From: Rhynchopus sp. YZ270_cl-10 | Taxonomy: Eukaryota; Euglenozoa; Diplonemea; Diplonemida; Diplonemidae | NCBI GenBank assembly: GCA_964035575.1 | Contig: OZ037847.1 | Location: forward strand, 496,001 to 560,000 | Direction: 5' to 3' | Length of the DNA stretch: 64,000 nucleotides | In this document: piece by piece, positions 21,048-32,218 of the stretch | Layout of the letters: the number at the start of each line of letters is the position of its first letter | Numbering within the stretch: position 1 is the stretch's first letter | The notes under the pieces: model-generated | What the model was told of the DNA's origin: nothing | The model's input: only the letters and a program-made list of their open reading frames with translations | The model's database searches: none | Program-made: the position numbers and the translations under genes

Positions 21048-24000
21048 TCAACCATCAATCCGTGCGGCCTGAGCCTCCTCCATCGCTGCCTTTCGTTTTG
21101 CCTTGCGTTCTTCTTCCTCCTTTTGTGCTGCCTTCTTTTGTTCTTGCTCTAATTTCTTTGCCTCCGCGGCTTCCTTCCGTTTCGTCCGTTCCGCTCTCTC
21201 TTTGAATGTTTTGTCCGCAGCCTGGAACTCTTGCGAAAACCCAATAATTTGCTGGAAAAACTCGCCCGGATCGAACCCGATCTTATCCTCACCATAGAAC
21301 AACGCGAGCTTCGAAGTCTGGTCCGCCACTTGGTTGCTTTCTTCTACCAATGCATCAATTTTTGCTGTAAAAAAGTTTGCAATACAGGGCATATTTTTTG
21401 ATAATATTGAGCTCAAAGAATGAAAGATGAATGTGTCTCTCATGCATTGACAGAGAATAGACCTTCAGAATACACTATTGTGAAGTCTGAAAAGTTGAAA
21501 AGTGTGATAAATTTATGTGTTGGTTGGGGTTTGCGGAATACCTTCTGCCTCTGATATGAACTCCTGAAGGTATGCGGGGAAGCCGTCCCCTTCCTCGACG
21601 GGAAGGGCAAGACGTTTCTTGATGGCGGTGCTGCCGGTCTTGAGCTCCTGTACACCTTTGCTTACCTCCGATATCGAGACCACCCTAGCCTTGGACACAG
21701 GCTCGAGCTCCTGCGTGAAGTTCTTGAGCTCAGGGTTCTTGCCGTTGATCGACATCACGATGAAGTCCATAAGCGAGGTCTGCCCGTCATTGCTCTTCAC
21801 AGAACTCAACTGCGAGAGATTCTCCATTCTGAACCCCACCGCACCACCATGGCGGGTGCCTTCGTTCATGCTGTTTCCGATCATCAAAATGAACTTTAGT
21901 ACCTGTTTATAAAATGTAGATTTGAATAAAATCCCCGCCAAGCAAGCTATTCGCCGAGGGCAGAACCCAATGAGAATCATGCATAAAAAAGCAAGAAAAA
22001 ACCACAAAAAAAAAAAAAACATACCTCACCGAACTGGGTCTGTTCGTCAAGCAACAATACCAACGCGTTCGTGAAGAGTGTCATCCCTGTGGTCAGCTCG
22101 TCGAGCACCTTCGCAAAGTCCAGCGCGAAGAGCCACAGCCGGAGACGTTCTGCAAGGTCTGGCACCTTTTCACCGCTGAGGGCAACGAACTTCTCTGGAG
22201 TGCCCCACACAACGTCGGGGTTTTTCTCCTTCTCACGTATGAGGGCTTTGATCTCATCATCCTGTGGGATGATGGACTGCATGCCCTCAAGCATGTCGTG
22301 CGTAAGACGTTCATTGTCGCACGCCAAAATCGCCGCCACAATGTCCTCAGCGGGCATCTTCAAGAAGGTCAAGACAATCCCAATATTCTGTGCCCTCGAG
22401 TCCGAAATGGCAGTGCTCTTATTTGAGACCGGCTCCGCCTTCGTCACAGCCTTCTTCTTCTGATGGTTCTTCTTCTCAAACATCTCCTGCAGCAATGACA
22501 GATCGATCTCGGCCTCGCCTTTGCTCTCTTGCTTCTGCGCCAACGCAGTCCAGATGCTTCCCTCTGTCTCAGCGTGGGTCTGCTTGACCTGTTTCCAATG
22601 AAAGGTTTTCATCTTTGACACATTCGCACTCTTAAAACCAAACGTCGGTGGAGGGGGCATCCCTTTCCCTGGTGGCGGCGGCGGTCCCTTTCCTGGCGGC
22701 GGGGGTGGTCCTTTGCCTGGCGGGGGTGGAGGAATCCCTTTCCCCCCTGGGGGTGGCGGAGGCACTCCCTTACCTCCCGGCGGCGGCGGTGGGGGTGGGA
22801 CCCCTTTACCCCCTGGGGGTGGCGGGGGGACTCCCTTCCCTCCCGGTGGTGGTGGTGGAACTGGAGCTCCCCCTGGAGGAGCCGGTGCCCCCGGTGGTGG
22901 CGGCGGTGCCAATTTTGGCAACGGAGGAGGCGGTGGAGGAGCCTGCAGGGTGATCTCCCCTCCTTCTGGCGGCGACTTTGCGTGCAGCTTCCTTCCCCGC
23001 GGGGAGGTTCTCTGCAGGCCTATCGCACCACGGAAGGACCCCTTCAACGCAGTATCTTCCTTGAAGATCGCGTTCAACTCTTGATCGGTTGTCCCTTCTG
23101 ATATCGAACGTCGCGCAGGGTTTCCCCTCGACCCAAGATGCGACCCTTCTGGAGAGCCTTCAATGTGCTCTTCGCTCATTGTCTTTCTGCGACGTCTGGG
23201 GCGTTTGTTGAAGGAGGAGGATTCGCGGTGCAGGAGGTCGTGGGTGCGTTCTTGGAACATTTCGTCGATGCATTCACCGAGGGTTTGTTTGAGCTCGCGG
23301 ATTGCGTCAGAGTATTCGACTCCTTCAACCTCAGCTACAGCGCAGAAGTCGTAGTCGTCACAGTAAAACGCATCTGCATCCTCAGTGTCAAAGGTGTTGT
23401 TCGCCACTTCCTCCTCAGAGGAGAAATAGTCGTCATCCGCATCCCCTACCACCTCAGCATCATCCGGTGCACGGTCCACCATATCCGCAAGACACCGTAC
23501 ATAAGCCTCTGAGTTGCCTAAGTCTTTTTCCGTCATGCTTAAAGTGTTTTCCGGTACAAAGTTCAAAACAATATGAAAATCTGCATTAACCAATTGATAC
23601 GGTTTCGTGCAAGCGAAGTCAAGGATAGTGCGAGGTACCTTAAGCTGTGCTGGGCACCGTGGTAAGAAGAGGGTCGAGAAGGTGAAGCGGAAGAGAGGCT
23701 CCTTGCGGACCCGCCCGGTGTTGTGGTCGGTGAGGGGGACGGTGTAGAGAATCATAAAGTCCCCTTGGATATGCAGTTCGAGGTCGATAACGCCGTCTGT
23801 GAAGGGCACATCTGCATCGTTGATCGAAAAAATCGAACGCCACTCACCAATTGAACTGTCACGCGCCTGGATGTCGATGTCATACGATTCTCTCGCCCAC
23901 GACGGTACACTCACCAAATGCAACTTCGCCACCTGCACCGGCTGTTCATACGGTATATGCCCCGAAAACAAAAGCCCAAACCAATCAACATAACGCATAA

Positions 24001-24505
24001 ACGACGGTTCATAAACGTCCTGCACTTTAACCCCACGCGATTTAATGATCTCCCATGCCCGCTGTGAGTTAGCAGTCTCCAGCATCGATTTGTTCTGATA
24101 CAACAGCAGACAGGCGGCAATGAGAGGGGCAGGATCGTATGCGCGAAGCTGTGTCACAATAAGACATTTCTTGCAATGCCCTTCGCGGAACCACTGATGC
24201 ACATAGTAGCAGGTTTCAAGCAGTGTGTATAGGTCCTCCGCAAAGGGGGAAGAAAAGCTCTGCACATTGCCCTTGCTGAACATTTCTGCAACGTGCTGGT
24301 CGAGCGTGTAGTTCAGGACAATGTACTCCTGGCCGTACTGTTTGTCCAGCCATCGCGCGACCTTCCCCACCCCACCCAGCTTGTTCTTCTCCTTGGAGTC
24401 GAGCTGCAGCAAGTAAATGCCCTCCACCCCCGGGTACGCAAGCTTAATGATCTCGTGGTCCACAGAGGTGTTCCCCTTCCACACCTCCTTTATTCGATTC
24501 CACAT
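21048..24505 (-). CDS. Formin with PTEN-like domain (class II-like), 3 exons
   Basis: Actin-nucleating formin of 1052 residues. Order: PTEN-like phosphatase/C2 region (about 1-310), acidic and linker region, proline-rich FH1 (about 515-610, many PPPPPGKG repeats), FH2 (about 620-1000) and a charged coiled tail (EAAEAKKLEQEQKKAAQKEEEERK). The phosphatase loop (115-130, LIVTQLRAYDPAPLIA) lacks the catalytic Cys and HC(x)5R pattern, so this domain is probably a membrane-binding, inactive PTEN as in plant class II formins. Exons 24505-22025, 21902-21542, 21364-21048; introns 122 nt (GTATGT, phase 0) and 177 nt (GTATTC, phase 1), both ending CAG. Splicing restores FGE-VLKFILMIGNSMNEGTRHGG, a classic FH2 block. 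Exon ends agree with this reading. Confidence 0.93.
22636..22950 (-). repeat. FH1-encoding G/C tandem repeats
   Basis: Near-repeats of a CCTGGCGGCGG-type unit encoding poly-Pro blocks spaced by GKG; coding, prone to length change. Confidence 0.8.
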
Positions 24506-24704
24506 TTTCTATGGTAGGGGGCGACGTTGGTGTATACTATATCATATGGAGGAGATCTTGTTCTGTACGGGTGATGTGTGATGGGATGGGTGGGTGAGGA
24601 CGAAGGGAGAGGGGTGGGTGAAGGGCTTGGGGTTTAGAGTAAAGAGTAAAAAAGAAAGAACAATGTTTGTGTGTAGGCAACTCAAACTTTGTGAAATGAA
24701 TGAA

Positions 24705-24725
24705 AATGTGCCTTTCGTGCACATT
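24705..24725 (-). repeat. Hairpin family C
   Basis: AATGTGC, loop CTTTCGT, GCACATT: a perfect 7-bp stem. Confidence 0.65.
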
Positions 24726-24745
24726 AAAAAGAAAGAAAAGTTTAT

Positions 24746-24780
24746 AAGATGATACTAAGCCTCTCGTGCTTAGTCACCTT
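24746..24780 (-). repeat. Hairpin family A
   Basis: AAGATGATACTAAGC, loop CTCTCGT, GCTTAGTCACCTT, preceded by the family lead AAAAGTTTAT. Confidence 0.8.
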
Positions 24781-25340
24781 ATCATATTCAAAGAAAATGT
24801 GGCAAAGACCTGTAGAAAAGAAAAAAGAAACACCTTTGAAAAGGAAACTTTGAAAAGAAAAAAAAACGTGTCTTTTTTTTGCGAAACTTCACTAAAAGGG
24901 GCTAGGTTGTGTTATGCCACAGAAGCATTTCATTTTCTGCAAAGCGAAAGCCCTGAAGGAAATATTCTACATGGCAGCTATTATTCTCCACACGCCTGAA
25001 TAACGGTGGTGGGAGCGCGAAACGGAGTGGGGATGAGGAGGGGGGACGCTGTTTCTCTTCGGAAGAAAAAAAGAAACAGCGAAGTACCTTTTTGGCAGGC
25101 CCCTTTGAAGCTGCATCTTTGAAGACACGTTTCTTCTTTTTAAAAAAAAACGACAATAATAACAAAACCACATAAATGGTAGGCTGGAGTCGAACTGTCC
25201 ACTTTTGGGGACATCCGGACACACCCAACAATCCTATTCACAAAAATCATACTCCAAGCGCAAAGAAAGACAAAACTTTTTACCAAAATGAAGTCCACCA
25301 CCAGAACTACCCTTCCGTATTGTCCGCTTTTATTTCTTGT

Positions 25341-25709
25341 TCATTTCCCGGTGAATGAAGGAAAGAGCACCTCCATATTAGACCCACGTTGGGTTTCACG
25401 TTTCCATTTTTGTAGGTCGTGTCGGTATGACGTGCATTTGTGGTGCCAATCACGGAGGGAGGTTTGGTGGCGGAGCTCGGTCTGCTGCAGGGAGAGCAGA
25501 CGCTGCGACGGGGTGAACGGCGTGCGCAGTGCGTGCGCTGTACGCGGCCGGGCGTGCCAACGTGATATCGCACTGTTCTGCGTCTGCAGCACCTCCTGTG
25601 CCTGCACCATCGCACGGATATTGGACACCGCACCCTGGGAACAGGGCGACGCTATCTCTGGTATCTCACTACGCTTCATATGAGGTGGTGCCGAGGCAGG
25701 ACGTGCCAT
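25341..25709 (-). CDS. Small basic hypothetical protein, possible cilium-related
   Basis: 122 residues, rich in Arg, Gln and His, no membrane segment or signal. Residues 68-103 (QRLLSLQQTELRHQTSLRDWHHKCTSYRHDL region, in parts) recall the heptad-like pattern of small axonemal proteins such as CFAP141, but this is a weak impression. Codon composition is GC-rich like the neighbouring genes, unlike the A/T-rich gaps, which is the main reason to accept it. The C-terminal end (FPSFTGK) could be altered by an unseen intron. Function unknown. Confidence 0.5.
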   Translation of the reverse strand: MARPASAPPHMKRSEIPEIASPCSQGAVSNIRAMVQAQEVLQTQNSAISRWHARPRTAHALRTPFTPSQRLLSLQQTELRHQTSLRDWHHKCTSYRHDLQKWKRETQRGSNMEVLFPSFTGK

Positions 25710-26286
25710 CAGATGAAATGGACCTTGTGAGAAAGGAGGCGGGGGAAGGTGTAAATAAGAGTGCTGTTCTTTGGTAAGGGGGTAATAAAGGACGAAGCAA
25801 AAGAAAAAGAGTGTGTCGCTATGAACTCAGAAAGGTTGAGAGATGAATGTCGCCCTCGGACGGTCATTACATGATATAGACTCTCGGGAATCAAATGAAC
25901 ACGGCCTGGCGATAATAAAGGAAAACACGCCAGAGAGCAGTCGCTCTGCCAGCGACAGACCACCCGCTTGCAGTGGAGCTCTGCGGGATCGTTGTGGGGG
26001 AACTACCGTTCCGGGGCGGCAACTTTATTGTTCCATTGCCAAATGGATCAGAGACCCCTTGAATTGGAGATAGGAGGCGGGTACAGTAGACTATGATTTT
26101 GAGCAGAACAGAAAAGTTGACAAGATTAATATGCCACACATCTTCCGGAACACAAAGGGAGAACGGTTGGCCTGCTGTGCTGTCTATTACAAATAGGGGG
26201 ATAGGGGGAGGCAATAGTTTGTCAAACATTCTACACACATAAATAATCTACTGAAGGGGGGTGGGGGTGGGGTGGGGATGTGGGAA
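25710..26286. other. Intergenic gap, two small genes
   Basis: A GC-richer stretch at 25843-26090 is open on both strands (76 codons plus, 115 codons minus) but matches nothing known to me. Possibly a decayed gene fragment. Confidence 0.4.
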
Positions 26287-26749
26287 TCATTGCTGTAGCT
26301 TTGCTTCAAGCGATGCAGCTTCCTTCTCGAGTGTGGTGAGCTCGTCGATCAGCATGATCTGTTGTGTTGTGTTTGATAAAATTAGAGTTCTATAAATTGT
26401 TGAAGTGCAATCTCCACTTTCTGTGGTGCGAAATACAACAACAACAAAAAAGTTTGGCTGACGGGAGATCATCCTTGACTGTACTCGACTCTTTTTGAGC
26501 CGTGGTATGTCATACCTCAGCTAACGCATCGTTTGAGCCACCCGAATTCAGGGTGCTTGCCTCGCGCTCCAGATGCTTGATCCTGTCAGTAAGGTTTGCA
26601 ATGTAGCTGTCCCTGTCGTGCTTGAGCTCCTCACGCGCTGCCAGCTCACGCTCCAAAGGCTCGAGTTCACGTTCAGTTTCGTCCGTTACTTCTTTGATAC
26701 GCTGTTCCACTGCTTCCGTTGGGCTCAGGGCCTGTGGCGACACTGTCAT
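26287..26749 (-). CDS. Small coiled-coil protein, 2 exons
   Basis: 101 residues, almost entirely acidic/basic heptad sequence (EAVEQRIKEVTDETERELE, then LTTLEKEAASLEAKLQQ), predicted coiled coil. Exons 26749-26516 and 26358-26287, with a 157-nt intron (GTATGA...CAG, phase 0) joining ALAE to IMLIDELTTLEKE. The start at 26749 (MTVSPQALSPTEAVEQ) is the first Met of the coiled-coil frame; an upstream 5' exon cannot be excluded. Family unknown. Confidence 0.6.
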
Positions 26750-27136
26750 ATTGGAGTATTCTGTTTCTGCGAATAGGGGAAGAAATGGCAGGGAAGAGAG
26801 GACAAATGACAAAAAGATGTGCGAGGAGGAGGATTTTTTTTTTTTTGAAAAAAAAAAAAATGAAGAAAACAACATAATGCTGCTCTAGTGTACAACGGAG
26901 GGTAAGTGGTGCTGATAAACACTGCAGACCCCAGAGAGAGGGGGGGGAAATGCACACAGACTCGTGGGGGGGAAATATAGATTTCAAAAAAAAAAAAAAA
27001 AAAATACATGTTTTGCCAGCAAATCCGGAAGGTTGCTTGCGAGGGAGAAGTTGGGAAGCCTCCGTGGGCTTAAGTCACGTAGACGAGACAGAAAGCTTAG
27101 ATGTATACACCTCGCGGAGATATATCTTCACAAAAA

Positions 27137-27238
27137 GTTGGCTTGAAATGCAAAAGCCTCTCGTGACAGTGTACCTTGGTGCATGACCGGTGCACCAGGT
27201 GGTCCCCAACCATGCAGTCCTACATTCGTGTACATCTC
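27137..27238 (-). repeat. SINE-like family B, full-length
   Basis: GTTGGCTTGAAATGCAAAAG, CCTCTCGTGACAGTGTACC, TTGGTGCATGACCGG, CCCAACCATGCAGTCCTACA, ending GTGTACATCT. Confidence 0.85.
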
Positions 27239-27240
27239 AA

Positions 27241-27298
27241 AAAAAATTATAGTGGAGCATCCTCGTGTCTACACTAATACGGCCAGTTTTCAAAAAAA
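27241..27298 (-). repeat. Dispersed repeat H, copy 2
   Basis: ATAGTGGAGCATCCTCGTGT, then CTACACTAATAC and AGTTTTCAAAAAAA; includes CCTCGTG, a partial match to the A/B/C core. Confidence 0.55.
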
Positions 27299-27344
27299 AC
27301 AAAACAAAAAAACAAAACAAAAAAGCAAAAAATGCTGAAAACAA

Positions 27345-27491
27345 CATACAATGCAGCGAGGCCGAGTGCGCCTGAAAAATGGCCTGAGGCGTGACTGAGG
27401 CACACCCCGGATTACTTACGTTTAAGTACGCCTCAGCCACACCTGAGCCGGCCTTAGCGAGAGGCCGATTCAGGCCTCGTTGCATTGTATG
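27345..27491. repeat. Large palindrome M, 147 bp
   Basis: Left CATACAATGCAGCGAGGCC; the right end inverts to CATACAATGCAACGAGGCC. Internal GC-rich halves (GCCTGAGGCGTGACTGAGGC and its rough inverse) continue the pairing. MITE-like or cruciform-forming; boundaries inferred from the symmetry only. Confidence 0.65.
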
Positions 27492-27966
27492 AAACAATGG
27501 GTAAATTTACAAGGAGAAGGTGAGGGTAAACAAGGGCGATCCTTGTTTGTGCTAACAAAATACTATTTTTTCGGTGACAGAATTTACCAAAAAAATTTAT
27601 CTCTTGTCAAATATTCAAAAAAAAACAACGAACGAAAAACACACACCCCCTCGCATAAATATATGACGCGTTTCTGTGCCGGGCCCCGGGTTTGCGCAAC
27701 GTGCGTTTTTTTTTCTTCTTTCTGGAGGGGAAAGGGAAAGGTTTGTTCGACGATCCAAACCATCATGCGCTTAGTCACCCCCAGAAACGGCACCCACAAA
27801 ACGTTGAACCCAAAACCACAGAAACCGTGAACAGCACCGCATGGCGGAACACACCATTCTAACTTGTTAGGAATATTCGGGTGACACAGAGTGGAAACTG
27901 CTGCACACCTGTACCATTTGTTTTACGTGATAACCCCTTTCTTTCCCTCCCTTATTTGCCCATTGC

Positions 27967-30457
27967 TTATGCGGGGGTGGCGGCAGGTTCTTCTGCTGCT
28001 GGCTCCTCGGGCTTTGCCTCCTCTGCTTTCTCTTCCTTCGCTTCAGCCTCCACTTTTTCTTCCACCGTTTGTTCGGCTTCAGCCTCCGCCTTTTCTTCCG
28101 CCTTTGGCACTTCAGCTTCAGCCTCTACTTTTTCCTCCACCTTTTGTTCGGCTTCAGCCTCCGCCTTTTCTTCCGCCTTTGGTACTTCAGCTTCGGTCTC
28201 CACTTTTTCTTCCACTTTTTGTTCGGCTTCAGCCTCCACTTTTTCCTCTACCTTGGGTACTTCAGCCTCCACCTTTTCTTCCACCTTGGGTACTTCAGTT
28301 GTCTCTACTTTTTCTTCCACCTTTTCCTCCACCTTTTGTTCGGCTTCAGCCTCGACCTTTTCCTCTGGTTCTTTTTGGGCTTCAGGAGCGTTCTCCTCCT
28401 TCACCTCCTCTACTTTGCGCGTCTCCTCCTCCTCCTTGGGTGTGTCTGCAGTGTTCTTCTCTGCCTCTGTCTCCGCCTCAGGCACCTCGGCTGCACCCAC
28501 TTCTGATGCTGCCTGCGTAACGTCCTCCACTGGCGCAGTCTCTTCCACCCCAGCAGACGGCTCTGTGGCAATGTGTGTGCCGTCGACGCTGACCTCAGCC
28601 TTAATGTCGTCGCCCTTCTGCGACGACACGTCACCCCCCTTGCGCGGCGATTCAGTGACAGACTCGACAACGTCGTCAGCGACGCTGTGGTCGTTCAGGA
28701 CTACCAGGATGCAGGTTTGGTTGTCAGTACCTGGAAAAAAAAATTGTTTGCATTTTCGAGGTGAAAAACGTTTGCATACCAATGGCCTCGTCGTCCAACG
28801 CTGCCGCCACATTGTTCAAAAGCAGGCCTTTGAGAGCGGCGACGTTTGGCTGGTTTTCTTTGCTGTTCTCCGCGAGCTTCTTTTGCACGAAGGTGAGCGC
28901 CTGCTCGGATTCATAGCCATCCCAGATACCATCACAGCCGATCAGAATAAGATCCTCTTTGCCGTCCCGCGGGATGTGCACGAACTCTGGTTCAGTGGAG
29001 ACGGCTTGTTCGTTTGGGCCCTTTCCACCGCATTGTTTGAAGTCAAAGTCGCCAAATGCGCGAGGGACGGACAGCGTGCCTTCAATACGGTTGGCTTTGA
29101 TAGAGTAGCCTGCAGAGGTGATGCGTGTGGTCTCGGTCTCAGAGTCAAGCGTTTGGTCGACACTCAGCTCCACCACCTCGTTGTTCTCCCGCAGCATGAC
29201 TGCCCTGCTGTCACCCACATTCGCACAGAGCACATCATCCGGACGCACAATCACCAAACAACACGTAGTTCCTACGCATCCACAGTCCTCCGAAGCTTCT
29301 TGCAGCAAATCATCTGCGGCGTAGAACGCCTTTGTAATGCCCTCCTTTAAGGCTTCGATGCTGCAGGTACTGATATCGCTTACTTCGTCTGTGAGGCATG
29401 CGACAATGTTTTGGGACATCCATTTTGAGGCTATGGTGCCGCCGTGGCCGTCGAAGACAGCGCAGATGTATACTCCGTCGATTCTGCAGATGACTTCTGC
29501 GTCTTCTTGGGAGGAGCGCCAGCCTTGCATGCTGACGCAGGCAACGTTTGAGTTGAGCTCTACTACGTCGCAGTCGGTGACGGGCTCCTTCATGTAGGTA
29601 CCCTTAGAGTCGCAGAGTTGGTTGAGCGCTTCGTCAAAGGCTTCGGTTTCGTCCTGGGAAAACTCTTGGCATTCGTAGCAGAAGTACGCCTTTTCGTACC
29701 ACATAAGCTCGTAGTTGATGAATAGCTTTTCGTTTTCTGGGTCAGAAGTATACACCTCTGCCGCATGCTGCTGGCAATATGATTTCATCGAATGGCATGA
29801 TAACAGTTGTGACGGTCTCCGGAGACACGTTGCGCAGGCGTGGAAGAGGGTGTGGAAATCAAGCTTGTCGACTTCATTGAAAAGAGATTGATGTGCGTTC
29901 TTTACAAGCGCGTCGCCGGTGCATTGACAGGCCCCTCCGGTGCCCAGCTCAAAGGCAGGGGCATTTTCTTCGGATCTTGGTGTTCCGTATTGATTGCCCC
30001 CCTCCGGTTTGTTCTTGCGTTTCGGTTCGGTGACAGTGTCCACCTCTCTCTCTTGAACGGAGAGGCTGCTCTTCAAACGATTAAAAGAAGGTGCCCGCTT
30101 CGTCAGCATCACCCCCTCATCCTCAGGGCTCACTGCCAACCGAACCGACACCCCCAACTCCATCTCGATGTTCTTATTCGACCCTCTCCTGAACGAACCT
30201 ACCTTCTTCGGCGGGGGTCTGTCGGTCGCGGTGCTATGCAAAAGGTTGCCGGAGGATCCCTGAGGCAAGCTGTGTTGCTGGCTGAAGGAAGCGGGTGCCT
30301 TCTTCGGCAGAAGGCCCTGAAGATATTCGATCATGGCACGCTTGGGGTCGTCAGGCCGTGTATCGCTCAGATGAGTAACCATCCCTGCCACCGTTGCGTG
30401 CAAATCATGTTTCCTGACATACGCCAAATGGTTATTTAGAGCGTCCGGAGTAGTCAT
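27967..30457 (-). CDS. PP2C phosphatase with docking domain and zinc finger
   Basis: Mn/Mg-dependent Ser/Thr phosphatase of 813 residues. N-terminus (1-50, NHLAYVRKHDL...TRPDDPKRAMIEYL) matches the RIIa/DPY-30-type dimerisation-docking pattern that anchors proteins to AKAP-like partners, often in cilia. A Cys/His-rich block (about 190-255: CATC, CHSMKSYCQQH, FCYEC) resembles a UBP-type zinc finger. The PP2C domain spans about 310-575: GWRSSQEDA, DGHGG near 336-340, GDSRAV, GCDGIWD, and GTDNQTCILVVLN. The last motif is restored by a 49-nt intron (28731-28779, GTATGC...CAG, phase 1). A 190-residue tail of imperfect E/K/V/A repeats ends the protein. Exons 30457-28780 and 28730-27967. Start chosen at MTTPDALNN, where the docking domain begins; the frame upstream is low-quality leader. 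Confidence 0.92.
28010..28385 (-). repeat. Coding minisatellite, PP2C tail
   Basis: Imperfect units of about 30 bp (TTCAGCCTCCGCCTTTTCTT type on plus) encode VEEKVEAEAE and PKAEEKAEAE blocks. Confidence 0.85.
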
Positions 30458-30957
30458 TGTTATGGGAAAGGGGGAGGGGGAGGGGGGGACACGTGTATTG
30501 ACCTGAAAAGGATAATTTTGTAAAATTGAATTGTACATAGCTAGAGAATGCGCAACATGCGCATCATGCGCATACAAAAAAAACAAAAGTGGATGCGCAT
30601 ATTTTCTCTTCAGCAGCAGTAGGCGCTCAGGCCATGGAATTATTTGAGTGTGGCCTTGATGAGGTTGGTCACGGGGATGCCGTTTTTGTCGTGACATCCG
30701 AGAAGCAGGCGAGGGTAGTGCTCCACCGGGGGAGGTACAGTCGTTTACCCTGCGATTTCAAGGACAACGTGAAAAATGCCAACGGCCTCTTTAGAAAAAA
30801 CACAAAAATTTGCGCATGACAATTTGTGTTTTTTACACAATTTGCGCATCTGGATCTATGATTGTAGAATATACTAAATGGAGATGGAGGTGAAAACAAT
30901 GTGACACAATAGAAACGGGTCCACAGAGATTGATGTGCGCATCTAAAACCCTAAACA

Positions 30958-31212
30958 CCACCAACACATCCAGAGGTGAAGCTCAAAAAAGAACTGTGGA
31001 ACTGGAAGAAGGCGAAATGGGCAGGGTTCACCAAGGAGATGGAGCGCAGTTCACCAGACGCAATGAAGTGGGACTCAATCAGCACCGCAGCAGCCAAGTG
31101 CGCAGGGATGGTGAAGAACATCGCGAGGAGGCACACCCCCAGAGGCAAGGCAAGGAAGAAGAAGCGACGCTGGTGCAACGGTGCGGTGCAGAAGGCCCAG
31201 AGGTGTGGCTGA
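30958..31212 (+). mobile_element. LINE relic, ingi/L1Tc-like linker fragment
   Basis: About 85 codons on the plus strand, opposite to all genes, reading PEVKLKKELWNWKKAKWAGF, then AAAKCAGMVKNIARR and KARKKKRRWCNGAVQKAQ. The pattern W-x-W-K-x-A-x-W...F, a basic R-R-x-x-P-R-G-K block, then W-C/W-N fits the segment between endonuclease and reverse transcriptase in LINEs such as ingi and L1Tc. No reverse transcriptase follows, so it is an isolated fragment. Confidence 0.55.
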
Positions 31213-32218
31213 CGACCCCAAAATAGCACTTATCGCACCCCCCCTTTCAGCCACACCACCCATAGTAGTATTGTAGTAAGGGGCGGATTGGAGGTAAAGG
31301 CAAAAAAAAAGACTTTTTTTTGAGCAAAATCGGCAACAAATTTGTCACCAATTTTGGGCTACAATAGCAATGGTGTAGGGAAGAGAGAGAGAGAGAAAGC
31401 GGAGGTGGAGAAAAAAAAAAAGGGAGAAACGATTGCAATCCAAAAATAAAGACATTTGTAACGAAATAATGAAGATGTTCCCTTTTTGCAATCCCTAAAC
31501 CCCACTTTTTTTTTTTTTTTTGGGCAATCCCCTACCTGGTGACCTTGCTATGGTAATTACCGCATATTTCCTTTACATAACAAATATCATAACAAAATCA
31601 GCTTGTTGTGTAATGAAAAAAGCGTGCTGTGTTTCTTTGTTACCAGAGTAACAAGGTCTCCGTGTAGTATCCACCTCCACCCCCAGTTCCCAGACAATCC
31701 ATTTTGGTCTGAAGTGGATTTTTTTTTCCCCCTCTCAGAAATGGGGAAAACGCACGCAGCGTTTGTAGCTGGAAGGGGGACCAAAATAAATTGCCCATTT
31801 TTTATTATTTTTTTTGAATACTCTCTCTGCAGCGTTTTGCACGTAAAGAAGACAGAAAACGAAACGAAACGAAAAGAACCATTTTTTTTTGTTTTTTTTT
31901 TTTGCAAGACGTCTAAATGACCACATCTAACAAAGACAACACGAGAGAAAAAGAATAGAAGTGATTTGCTGAATAGAAGCTGCAAAACGATCACAAAATA
32001 GAAGGGGAAAAAAACATAACTGTCGGTTTGGATGTGAGAATGAAATGCTCAACTCCTTTTATATAAGTCCTTGAACATCACATGAATGAGAGGAAACGTA
32101 AAAAAGAAGAAAACGACAATCAGAAACAGTGCCTAACAAAAAAGAATTTGACTGGACACATTCAACCCTCTTCGTTTATCGCCAAAGAATAGGTTTTTGT
32201 ATAGATATGAATGTAGAT

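Larger units (their letters stand above)
24506..25340. other. Intergenic gap upstream of the formin
   Basis: No gene seen. Holds family C (24705-24725) and family A (24746-24780) hairpins about 200-275 bp upstream of the formin start. Confidence 0.6.
26750..27966. other. Intergenic gap, coiled-coil gene to PP2C
   Basis: No gene seen. Contains repeat B (27137-27238), repeat H copy 2 (27241-27298) directly behind it, and the 147 bp palindrome M (27345-27491). Confidence 0.6.

Noticed and set aside
25185-25215. tRNA T-arm-like sequence on minus (AGTTCGACTCC)
   Set aside because: No matching 5' acceptor strand or anticodon arm upstream; likely chance.
27881-29350. A 489-codon plus-strand frame rich in Ser/Ala/Thr
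   Set aside because: Antisense of the PP2C repeat tail and domain; the Ser-rich look comes from reversed E/K codons.
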